Below the pieces are notes generated by a model. The model made no database searches and was not told where the DNA came from. It saw nothing but the letters and a program-made list of their open reading frames with translations. From the NCBI GenBank assembly GCA_032718475.1, contig JAUCBJ010008534.1:1-60162 (forward strand): a stretch of 60,162 nucleotides of DNA, given 5' to 3'. The translations under genes and the position numbers were made by a program. This document shows, piece by piece, positions 44,921 through 55,081 of the stretch; within the stretch, counting starts at the first letter, position 1, and each line of letters starts with the position of its first letter. Source of the stretch: Nemertoderma westbladi. Taxonomy: Eukaryota > Xenacoelomorpha > Nemertodermatida > Nemertodermatidae.

Positions 44921-45398
44921 TGTAAAAGCCTTTGCTGAATTGCCCCGTTATTTTTATTATCTTTTACATTAAAATACTCTGTAGTTGATTTAATAAGTGT
45001 AAGAGACCGTATTATTGCTGTATCGGTGTTTTTAGAGGATCTAAGACCTATTTCCTCCGTATGTGTACTGTGAAAGGCATATTTTATGATTCTATGGCAA
45101 TTCGTGACGCAAAAGGGTGATAGCTACTCTTGAACAGTAGTTACTATGACTACGGTTAACAGCTGACATTCATACGTGTTGATTTCCTTTGTTCTACGGC
45201 GTCTCTCAGTTCAGTCAGCCAATGAGAGCGTTTTTGTGGCTCCTTGTACAGAAAATTTCCGAGAAATGACGCAATGCCTATGTGCAGTGTTTACATTCAG
45301 TCTTGAGCCAAAGAAAGAACGGCTTGGAAGTATTTTGTGCTTTACTGTTTTAGTCGTACACTAGTAGGTTTAATTATAAAGGGCATATATCCTTTAAC
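44921..45398. repeat. Left terminal inverted repeat, 478 bp
   Basis: Matches 50095-50576 inverted, for example AAAGGGCATATATCCTTTAA here against TTAAAGGATATATGCCCTTT at 50096. Confidence 0.9.
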
Positions 45399-48319
45399 TG
45401 CAATTTAACATACCTAAAGACTACTGCTAACTGATCATACATCCTGACTGCTGAAACATTGCAAACTCGTAACAATCAGTGTTCAGTTGTTGTTTTATAC
45501 TGCTATTTGCGGTCAGTTCTTCATAATATGGTTGATGAATTATTATATTTGGAATAACGATAAACAACCCCGAAACCCAATGTTCTTGATATACCGAAGG
45601 TAAGAGAGAAGGGTTACAGATAAACGATTGTGACTTATGTTAAAGTGGTTTGAAGTGAATCCAATGTTATTTGATAGACCCTACATGAGTCAGCCTGTGT
45701 TCCTTTTATATGTGACTAAAATCAGTGAAGATTGGCAGATTAGTGTGCAGTATTGTGCAGCATTGTGTATGAGTGAGTCTGTTAAAGAAGCAATTCCTAA
45801 AGAATGCGCCATATATGTGAATTATAATTAAGCCATATCGTTGTGAGTAGTTTAAGTCATAACTCTGTTTATATAGATAAAGCGCCACGTCCTAAAGGAA
45901 CTGTTAATATTACCGAAGGTGAATAATATTGTCAGAGATTATATAGTACTGTCAGTCGAATAATACATTAGGCTTACATAGCAATAAAAATTAAACCGTC
46001 GAACCCAATCTCCCGGGAATATCCAGCGGGTGAATGGTCGCGCACGGATTGGTTTCGACTAGTGTAGTGAATCAAATACTTGTCATAGACTAAAAACAGA
46101 TTTAATATCTAGAAGACATCTTAATTTGGTGGGTTAAACTGCCAAAGGTCTGAAAGCGCGAACATTAAAGGATATAGCTTCTTTGTTGCAGTAAGCAATA
46201 AAGTAAACCTGAACGGTACACCTGTAGGTCAGTAGGCCTAACTGTTCTAACCGGTACTGCCGTATAACAGTATAAGTACACTAGTATTATTCGATTTGAT
46301 TATTGCATACCGGTAGGCTGTTTAAGGGATTAGGGATTGATCACCCCTTATACCTTTATATGGTTTACTTATTTCTGTCAAGTTTTATTTATTTGTAGGC
46401 CAGTATTGAACAGAAGGCGTGTAAGCCTGATCAGATTGTACAGACGATTTGTAGGCTGAGCTGTTGTCTGATTGCTGTTAAGTCCGAACGGATTGCAGTG
46501 TGTGTAGATCACCTGTCCGATTAAGTACGATTAGGCAGTAGGGGCAGTGAACACTGTAAGGTAAACCCCCAACTAAAGAATAAGTCGCACTACTGGGTTA
46601 GAGCGCATACTCCCTAATCATTTCGGAGTCTGCATGTCCTGTAGTTTATTTAGGCTTGAGAGTAGTCTGCCATCGTTTAGTCTGTACTTTGTTTGTGTAA
46701 GTCTGTACGGGTAGCGTATAATTTTATTTAGATAATTTGTAGGCTGGATAGTTGTCTGGCTGTTATTAGGTCTGAACGGATTGCCGCGTGTGTAGATCAT
46801 CTGTCCGATTAAGTACGATTAGGCAGTAGGGGCAGCGAACGCTGTAAGGTAAACCCCCAACTAAAGAATAAGTCGCACTACTGGGTTAGAGCGCATACTC
46901 CCTAATCATTTCGGAGTCTGCATATACCGTAGTTTGTTTAGGCTTGATAGTAGTCTGTCAGTGTTCGGTCTGTATTTTGTTTGAATAGTTTGTACGCGTA
47001 GCGTAATATTTATTATTCAGAGTTTATGCGATTATTCGCAACATTCAAGTCCCCAAGTTTGTTCCTACAGTAATTGTGTTTGTTATACATACCGCTATAG
47101 TTAAATTAACCCCGGTACTACACGGGCTGCTCGGCGTAGGTAAAGACTGGTGATTTTGTGCATCGGTCACTCCAGCAGATGCCGTGGTTCTTTTAGCTGT
47201 TCAAGTATATTTAATTACTGATTATCTGTTGTATAAGTACTCGTACCTAATTTAGGGTTTAGTGTACAGTACTTTCCGAAGTAATTATTGTAGGCATTAT
47301 ATTTGTGTTGTAAAGTGGTTGATAGGCACATTCGATTAGCTCTATTAACTTCTAGGTAGGAACACTCCGTGATACATAACGTAGAACCTATAGCGATACG
47401 GCTATAGGTCGTCAGGCGGTGGTATTTTCCTATCTAGACAACGCAGTGTATTTACTACTACTAATTATTTCAAATACCGTAGTACTCTGTCCGTTGTAAT
47501 AACCGGTTATCTAACCCTTTGTTAGGCTGGTTTGTAGACTTCTTGTAAAATTACCCTAAAAATTCGTATTTTGTGTTTTTTGTAAATTTTGCATTTATTT
47601 AGAGATTGTAATCTCACCCGAATTGTACGTAATTTGTAGTATTAAGTAACTTAGGTAAATTAGTATTATTTGTTTTAGTGTCTCATAAGTAACACTTCAT
47701 TGAAAGCGCACCGCTTTGTGTAGTGATTACCCCCAGAAATAATAACATTTATTTCAAACATTGACAAAACCCATTAAAACGGGTATATATATATTATAAA
47801 TCAAATCTAACGATTTATAAATAGTAGGCCTACCATATAACAATTAGGTCTCAATATCAGTTGGACTACTGCTCAAATAACGGTGATAAAGTAAGTAAGT
47901 AACCAAGTAACCCTAAAATACAGAAATTCAATTATTTATAATAATTGATATACCGGTATTTACGATAGGCCTATTATCTTTATTTCTATAAATCTAGGCT
48001 GAAATTATACCGGTACTTGTAATTAATTCTATTCCAGAATTATATATACTACAAACTGTAAGCTGTATACCGGTATTCCGATAGGCCTATTATATATTTA
48101 TATATATTTGTGCTAAAATTATACCGGTATTCTGTGATAAACCTAGTCTGTAATAATAGTTATATATACTATAAGCATACCGGTATTCTTATATATTATA
48201 TATCACGCTACACTGAGTAGCAGTACCGGTAATTAATTACTAGGCTAGCAGTTAATACTGAGTTATTAGACTTACTCAGACTGTAATACAGCAGTAGACA
48301 TTCAACAGTATACATAGTC
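45399..48319. other. Long non-coding leader of the long-TIR element
   Basis: I found no supported gene. It includes a 288-bp direct duplication (below), a phrase GGGAATATCCAGCGGGTGAA at about 46014, and from 47800 to 48240 several TATACCGGTATT and ATAGGCCTATTAT copies. A promoter and 5' UTR for the ORF are expected here, but I cannot place them. Confidence 0.4.
46420..46985 (+). repeat. Two 288-bp direct repeats
   Basis: Segments starting near 46435 and 46723 share TGTAGATCA, GTCCGATTAAGTACGATTAG, GCAGTAGGGGCAG and AGAATAAGTCGCACTACTGG with few differences. Confidence 0.85.
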
Positions 48320-50044
48320 ATGTCTGATACTAAGCAGAACCTGTCAGACAGTTTATTAGATGTAACTATCTGCGACTCAGATAGAGACGTACAAACGTCT
48401 GGTCGTAAATCCAGTTCACCTCCCACTGTGAGGAAGGTCATCCCTCCAGTAGTAATAACAGAACCTAGGCTGGTCCAACATCGTAGGTCTATCATAGGCA
48501 CTCGAGCTCAGGTCAAGCGGGACCAAAAGGCAGCGGAACAGCAACAACCCGCTAGTCAAGAACTTATTCCTCAGCGGCCCAGCAGCTCCAGTAGTGAGGA
48601 TACTGTAGAGCTGACACCCGAGAGCGGAGCAGAGATGACGGATGCGGTTTATACGGATCCCCTTCTCATCCTTCCTGCAGCCGTGCTCGCTGGGTTATTG
48701 ATCGCGGTGGAAGAACACCAGATTGATTGGGCGAGAAGTCAACGGTCAACTAGAGATAACTACGCGGGATACACTAGTGAAGAACTGAAGTCTATTGTCG
48801 AGTCGCAATGGAACTTCCCCGGACCCGGACTCCCGTTTGATTTATCAGAAGCTGCCTGGGAAGACATACACCGGATGGGAGTAGCCAAGGAAACCATCGA
48901 TCCAGCTGTATGGAAGAGGTCCGCAGCCGGATACGCACAGGGATTCTTCAGCTCTATGGAGCGAGTAGAGAGACAACTGTTTCAACAACCTCAAGGACCT
49001 CAAGAGCAGGGATCGCTGCTTTATCAAGTTAGAGAAAGAGTTCTGCGGATTAGGCTAATCTTATCCGCCTTTGAGGAGGCTTCTAAAAGAAGACAAGACA
49101 CGTCGTTGCAAGTTGCCGTGAAGACTTGGTTTCAACGGGTGAGTCGCCAGGTTCAAGGAGCAGCTCAGTGGAAAGCTCAGTTGGAGGAGCGCTCAACCCA
49201 TGGAGAATCAACAGACGCTACTTTTTCCCAAGTGGAAAGTGAAGCGACGGCAGAGAAACCACATAAGAAGGATGCCATTGATATCTATCTGTCAGACTAT
49301 CAGCGTTTTGTGGGAGATGAAGAGTTGAGGAGAAGGCTAGAGGGACTTAGCCCTAATAGCGAAGGAGCCAAACTTGTGTTAGATGCGATTGATGTGGATA
49401 GGTTAGCGGCGAACCAAGCTAAATTCGATGAACAACTCCGCATCGTTAGAGAACAAGAAGAACAAGTAAGGAAAAAACGTATAGAAGACAGAAAGGCCGC
49501 AGCAAAAGCAGAGGCAGAGGCAAAAGCGGCAGCAGCAGAAGCAGCGGCAGAAGCAAAAGCGGCAGCAGCAGAAGCAGCGGCAGAGGTAAAAGCGGCAGCG
49601 GCAGAGGCAAAAGCGGCAGCAGCAGAAGCAGAACGGAGAGCGGCTGAAGAGATCGCCCAACTGGAGTTGGAAACGCTTCAAGAGAAGCAAGACGACTTCA
49701 GTAAACAGTTAACAGCTAGTAATATGCGGATGATGAATCGATCTACTCCCAAAAGACAGGGATATACATCATCTGAAGAAGGCGATACCACCGATACTGA
49801 AGGCAAAGGAAATAGATCTCGTCTAAGCAGACACAAAAGAACATTCCACCGGCAGAAATTGCCTGATTTGCCTCCAGCTGTTAGAAGGCAACTAAATAAC
49901 ACCAAAGTAGGTAGTACAGAGCCCGCAGACCAAATAATTAAAATAGAAAGACTCCCTACTATAGTAGATGAGCCTGAAATAATTAGGCCTGTTCTTGAAA
50001 TCACCCCTTCGGTGATAGACGCACATGTGCTCCCTGAAACATGA
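48320..50044 (+). CDS. Novel 574-residue coiled-coil protein of the long-TIR element
   Basis: The frame from the ATG at 48320 to the TGA at 50042-50044 is intact. Residues 1-115 are Ser/Pro/Gln-rich and probably disordered. One hydrophobic stretch (LLILPAAVLAGLLIAV, about 114-130) could be a buried or membrane helix. A mixed helical part follows (WARSQRSTRDNYAGYTSEEL, WNFPGPGLPFDL, MERVERQLFQ) that looks folded. Residues about 385-460 are a highly charged Ala/Glu/Lys coiled coil with near-repeats of EAKAAAAEAAA. The tail is basic then acidic (SRLSRHKRTFHRQK). I recognise no domain. Size, coiled coil and basic tail recall a structural, Gag-like or DNA-packaging protein, but that is only inference. 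Being the only ORF between the inverted repeats ties it to the element. Confidence 0.7.
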   Translation: MSDTKQNLSDSLLDVTICDSDRDVQTSGRKSSSPPTVRKVIPPVVITEPRLVQHRRSIIGTRAQVKRDQKAAEQQQPASQELIPQRPSSSSSEDTVELTPESGAEMTDAVYTDPLLILPAAVLAGLLIAVEEHQIDWARSQRSTRDNYAGYTSEELKSIVESQWNFPGPGLPFDLSEAAWEDIHRMGVAKETIDPAVWKRSAAGYAQGFFSSMERVERQLFQQPQGPQEQGSLLYQVRERVLRIRLILSAFEEASKRRQDTSLQVAVKTWFQRVSRQVQGAAQWKAQLEERSTHGESTDATFSQVESEATAEKPHKKDAIDIYLSDYQRFVGDEELRRRLEGLSPNSEGAKLVLDAIDVDRLAANQAKFDEQLRIVREQEEQVRKKRIEDRKAAAKAEAEAKAAAAEAAAEAKAAAAEAAAEVKAAAAEAKAAAAEAERRAAEEIAQLELETLQEKQDDFSKQLTASNMRMMNRSTPKRQGYTSSEEGDTTDTEGKGNRSRLSRHKRTFHRQKLPDLPPAVRRQLNNTKVGSTEPADQIIKIERLPTIVDEPEIIRPVLEITPSVIDAHVLPET

Positions 50045-50094
50045 GATATTCAAGTAGTCAGTTTGCAGTCATCAGTTTGGTATGTAGTCCGTTT

Positions 50095-50576
50095 GTTAAA
50101 GGATATATGCCCTTTATAATTAAACCTACTAGTGTACGACTAAAAAGCAGTACAGCACAAAAATACTTCCAAGCCGTTCTTTCTTTGGCTCAAGACTGAA
50201 TGATAAACACTGCACATAGGCATTGCGTCATTTCTCGGAAATTTTCTGTACAAGGAGCCACAAAAACGCTCTCATTGGCTGACTGAGCTGAGAGACGCCG
50301 TAGAACAAAGGAAATCAACACGTATGAATGTCAGCTGTTAACCGTAGTCATAGTAACTACTGTTCAAGAGTAGCTATCACTCCTTTGCATCACGAATTGC
50401 CATAGAATCATAAAATATACCTTTCACAATACACATACAGAGGAAATAAGTCTTAGATCCTCTAAAAACACCGATACAGTAATAATACGGTCTCCCACAC
50501 TTATTAAATCAACTACAGAGTATTTTAATGTAAAAGATAATAAAAATAACGGGGCAATTCAGCAAAGGCTTTTACA
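50095..50576. repeat. Right terminal inverted repeat, 482 bp
   Basis: Inverse of 44921-45398; ends in GCAAAGGCTTTTACA. Confidence 0.9.
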
Positions 50577-51950
50577 GAATGATAGGGGCTGATTAGCCGG
50601 GAACCGGAACGATAACAACGTAACGTAAACAATGCAATTATCCGAAAACGCATTTTAAATGTCAAGGCTAACGTTTCGATATTTATTGCAATATCATCAT
50701 CAGAGCAAAGAGTTAATAATAATGTGAATTACAGACTAATAATTAAACGATAATGAAAAACACAATAATAACACACATATCACAGTATCAGACAGTCTGC
50801 TTATGTACTGTAGGTAGGCTACCGGTTTTACTCTAGTTATAGACAAAAATAAAATCACGTTCTGACGTTATAAATAATTATATATAATGATAAATTTTGA
50901 AGATTTTTCTTGGACAAGAGCAGTTCGTGAGGGGGGGGGGGGGGGGGGGGGTGGAATAACTAAAGTAGAAGTAGTTCAATGGACGTGGTGTGGTCATTAA
51001 GGGACCCTGCTAACCAGACACGCTACACGCTATTATACCAAACGTTTGTTTATATGCTTGAATCATGTTGACATGTTTTTTTTCTAAACTTGTTTTAATC
51101 AACATGTTATTTTAACATCTAAATAACATAATATCCAATCATGTTATAATCAAACATTTGTTGATCACGTTTTAATGATACCTAAATGTAACATGTTTTA
51201 TCATGTAATTATTTAACATTTGTTTTACACGTTATTGTGTAACATAAATCATACATGTTTATTCCAGCTGTTTGTTAAATGCTACTTTGTCGTGTTGAAC
51301 AAACGTCCTGCACATCATTGCCAATAATTGTCTTAAGGCTGTTTGAATAAACCGCCTAAAATTTACCGCCAAATTCGTTTATAGGCCTATAAATCATGCA
51401 GCAGTGCATGCAGTACTGCAGTACATCAGTCAGTCAGTAGACACTCCACTGCCTGCCCCAGCCTACCAGCACCCACTCAGCCACATTCTGAGAGCTTGAC
51501 AGTAGTGCTGCAGTCAGGCAGTGTGTAGGCCAGCTGTTTACTGGTCTAAGTTACTAGTTTACTGTTTACTGCAATAGGGTTGACCATACTGCCATACTGC
51601 CATATGTTTGTTTACTGCCGTATGCCTATATTAACTGTTTAAGTTATTTTTAATTAAGCTTCATACTGTCTGACTGTCATATAAACTGATAAATCTTTTT
51701 TATTATACATTATATGTTATATAGGCCTACATAACATATATAATACATAATATATGTCATATACATTATATATTATTTATGTACATTATATAGGCCTGGC
51801 AGCCTAGCCTAATTGTATTGTAATACAATAATACAATAATGTATTGTATAATAATTGTAATACAGTAATATGTCTGTATGTAATGCAGTCAGGCAGTGCA
51901 GTGCCAGTAATTCGATGACGACGACAGTTTAGATTGGGCTCTGTCTTCCT
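50577..51950. other. Non-coding spacer
   Basis: No gene is supported. A poly-G run lies at 50932-50950. From 51050 to 51270 variants of AACATGTTTTAATCA recur in both orientations. At 51670-51860 there is AT-rich sequence of TATATAGGCCT and AATACAATAAT type. Confidence 0.45.
50662..50706 (-). ncRNA. Hammerhead-ribozyme-like core motif
   Basis: On the minus strand CTGATGA (50703-50697) is followed by GATATT, a six-base loop, AATATC (a 6-bp stem) and then GAAAC (50677-50673). This is the CUGAnGA - stem II - GAAA arrangement of hammerhead ribozymes. There is one unpaired T before the stem, and I cannot place stems I and III or the cleavage triplet. Similar motifs accompany Penelope-like retroelements. 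Confidence 0.35.
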
Positions 51951-52159
51951 GGCGCTGGTTGGTCGAAACAACAGGCAAGCGGCAAGGGCAGAAGGGCTGC
52001 ACTGGCAGACTGGAAAAATATTATGGCCTCCTCGAAATGCCGGCCTACTACCGGTACGTTGGAAAGAACTTTCGAATCCAGATCTTCTGTCAACTGTCAA
52101 GTCAGCAAGTTGGCCCACATTTAATGCGAAGGTTCTTCACTTAACAGGTTTGTATTGAA

Positions 52160-53145
52160 CTTGAATAGGCTTCTTACACATCGTTATAGACCAGAAACAA
52201 TCAACCTGCGCTATTTACATTGATCTGAAAAAGGCCTTTGATACAATCAACCACAAAATCCTACTAAATAAACTAGAATGCTATGGCGTACGCGGGCTCC
52301 CTCTAAAACTAATTGCTAGCTTTCTATCATCCCGACTACAGTACGTATCCTTAGACTCTCGCTGCTCCTCTCTACTCCCTCTCCTCTGTGGGCTACCACA
52401 AGGAGGAGCACTCTCTCCTTTACTTTTCCTCCTTTATATTAATGATCTACCTAATGCCACTACCCTTCTATCCACTTTATTCGCTGATGATACGACACTC
52501 TTCCAATCCGGCAACAATATAACTCATCTAATTAATAATATTAATTCTGAATTAAATAACGTTGCTGATTGGCTGATTGAAAATCGGCTATCACTAAATC
52601 TAAAAAAAACTGAAACCACTCAGCCACTGTATTTTCCAACATATTAAAAAAATTCCCAGGATATTAACAGATTAAAAATTAATAACCAAAATATAACACT
52701 TACAAATAGTACTAAATTCTTAGGAATCTACGTAGACAATTAATTAAACTGGCAAATACACATAAAATATATACTATCTAAAATTTCCAAAACTGCCGGT
52801 ATATTTTATAAATTACGTCATATATTCCCATTACACATCAATAGGCAACTATATTTCACTCTATTTCATCCCTATCTCAATTACGGCATTATACTATGGG
52901 GTAGTGCGCATTCTACTACACTAAATCCCTTACGGACAAAAATTAATAAAATAGTTAGGTGTATTACCTTCAACCGCTATAGATCTACAACTCAACCTAT
53001 CTATAAATCCCTATCTATTCTCCCTTTAGACTTGCTATATATACTCCAAGTAGGCATCTTTATGTTCAAGATTAATAATAATATAATAACAAATCAAACA
53101 CTACAGAACTTATTTAGGAAATCCTATGCTATATGTATATATATT
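52160..53145 (+). pseudogene. CR1/Jockey-like LINE reverse-transcriptase fragment
   Basis: One frame reads QSTCAIYIDLKKAFDTINHK, GLPQGGALSPLLFLLYINDL and LFADDTTLFQSG (catalytic Asp pair intact), then ENRLSLNLKKTE. A stop near 52646 (TAT TAA) and another at 52741 interrupt it. It continues with LGIYVDN, LRHIFP and LNYGIILWGS. The 5' endonuclease half and the 3' end are missing. Confidence 0.82.
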
Positions 53146-53471
53146 ATTATCATTTTAGGTGGAATATATGAGCGACAATGAATCCAATCATGTTTCCAAT
53201 ACGATACTCACACTGATTACCCAGACAACTAACAATACGTTGATCATTGATACTCAGAGGTGAGTTGTGATACCGCCTCTCCCTCTATCTACAACCTAAC
53301 CCTATCCTAAGACAACACTAAACTCTAGACTTACCTAACCAAACCCTTTCACTAAGCTACCACTATATATCCCATGGCGATATTTTCTTGAAATATTTTT
53401 CCAGTCTCGATGTATTATATATCGAGACGCTTTTTTATACTTTTGGAAGCAGAGACAGAAGTTGGACGAGA

Positions 53472-54835
53472 CAGAAGTCACAGCCACTCAAAGCTATGTT
53501 ACAACCACTCAATGCTATGTCACAGCCACTCAACGCTATCGCACAGGCGCTCAATGCCATGTCACAGCCGCTCAATGCTATGTCACAGCCGCTCAATGCT
53601 ATGTCATACCCACTCAACGCTATGCCACAGCCACTCAACGCTATGTCACAGCCACTCAAAGCTATGTCACAGACACTCAACGCTATGTCACAGCCACTCA
53701 ACGTATTGTCACAGCCACCCAACGCTATGTCACAGCCACTCAACGCTTTGTCACAACAACCACTCAACCGCTATGCCACACTGCCACAGCCACCCAACGC
53801 TATGTCACATCACAACCACCCAACGCTATGTCACAGCCGCTCAATGCTATGTCACATCCGCTCAATGCTTTGTCACAGCCACTCAAAGCTATGTCACAGC
53901 CACTCAACGCTATGTCACAGTTACTCAACGCTATGTCACAGCCACTCAACGCTTTGTCACAACAACCACTCAACCGCTATGCCACACTGCCACAGCCACC
54001 CAACGCTATGTCACATCACAACCACCCAACGCTATGTCGCAGCCGCTCAATGCTATGTCACATCCGCTCAATGCTTTGTCACAGCCACTCAAAGCTATGT
54101 CACAGCCAATCAACGCTAGCCACCCAACGCTATGTCACAGCCAATCAACGCTATGTCACAGCCACTCAATGCTATGCCACAGCCACCCAACGCTATGTCA
54201 CATTCACCCAATGCTATGTCACAACCGCCCAATGCTATGTCACAGCCGCTCAACGCTATGCCACAGTCACCCAACGCTATGTCACATCACAACCACCCAA
54301 CGCTATGTCACAGCCGCTCAATGCGTCACAGCCGTTCAATGCTTTGTCACAGCCACTCAAAGCTATGTCACAGCCACTCAACGCTATGTCACAGTTACTC
54401 AACGCTATGTCACAGCCGCTCAACGCTATGTCACAGCCAATCAACGCTAGCCACCCAACGCTATGTCACAGCCAATCAACGCTATGTCACAGCCACTCAA
54501 TGCTATGCCACAGCCACCCAACGCTATGTCACAGTCACCCAACGCTGGCCACCCATCGCTGGCCACCCAACGCTGGCCACCCAACGCTATGTCACAGCCG
54601 CTCAACGCTATGTCACAGCCGCTCAACGCTATGTCACAGCCAATCAACGCTAGCCACCCAACGCTATGTCACAGCCAATCAACGCTAGCCACCCAACGCT
54701 ATGTCACAGCCAATCAACGCTATGTCACAGCCACTCAATGCTATGCCACAGCCACCCAAAGCTATGTCACAGTCACCCAACGCTGGCCACCCATCTCTGG
54801 CCACGCAACGCTATTTCACAGCTACAGCCACTCAA
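53472..54835. repeat. 21-bp minisatellite CCACTCAACGCTATGTCACAG
   Basis: About 65 units of 21 bp, some shortened (CAACGCTAGCCACC), with larger blocks repeated (53735-53890 against 53950-54110, and 54110-54250 against 54455-54540). The period is seven codons and lacks stops in all plus frames, so five or more long overlapping frames appear; none has non-repeat content. Confidence 0.92.
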
Positions 54836-55081
54836 CAATTCCCCATTTATTTTTATTTAGGTTTACATCTAGTAGATACCGGTAATGAATGACACGAATA
54901 GCCAACGAAGATATTAATGAAATAACATTTCTTTAACAGATATTTATTGTAGATGATGAAGTCTTAGTCTAATATAGTCCTAGTCCGAGCCTTATATTTT
55001 TTTAAATTAATAATAAATAAATAATAATAAATTAATTAATTTTCCAGATCCAAGAAACGGGAAAGTTATTCCACTTTGCTA

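Larger units (their letters stand above)
44921..50576 (+). mobile_element. 5.66-kb element with about 480-bp terminal inverted repeats and one novel ORF
   Basis: The left arm 44921-45398 and right arm 50095-50576 are inverted copies that differ at few positions. Outer ends are TGTAAAAGCCTTTGC; inner ends are CCTTTAAC/GTTAAAGG. No clear target duplication is seen (flanks ACATT and GAATG). Between the arms is about 2.9 kb of non-coding DNA and then a single intact plus-strand ORF (48320-50044) ending 50 bp before the right arm. No transposase, integrase, polymerase or reverse transcriptase is visible. Long inverted repeats exclude an LTR element. Confidence 0.75.

Noticed and set aside
45176-45831. 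Two short plus-strand frames in and after the left inverted repeat
   Set aside because: One lies in the repeat arm, and neither has a domain or a counterpart in the right arm.
44921-50576. LTR retrotransposon or endogenous retrovirus
   Set aside because: The terminal repeats are inverted, not direct, and no polymerase, protease or integrase motifs were found.
51934-52158. Frames of 61-74 codons rich in basic residues
   Set aside because: Overlapping in several frames and without a domain, next to a LINE fragment.
53388-54892. Frames of up to 408 codons (SQPLNAM, CHSHSTL, TATQRYV repeats)
   Set aside because: The 21-bp period keeps all frames open; no start context or unique domain.
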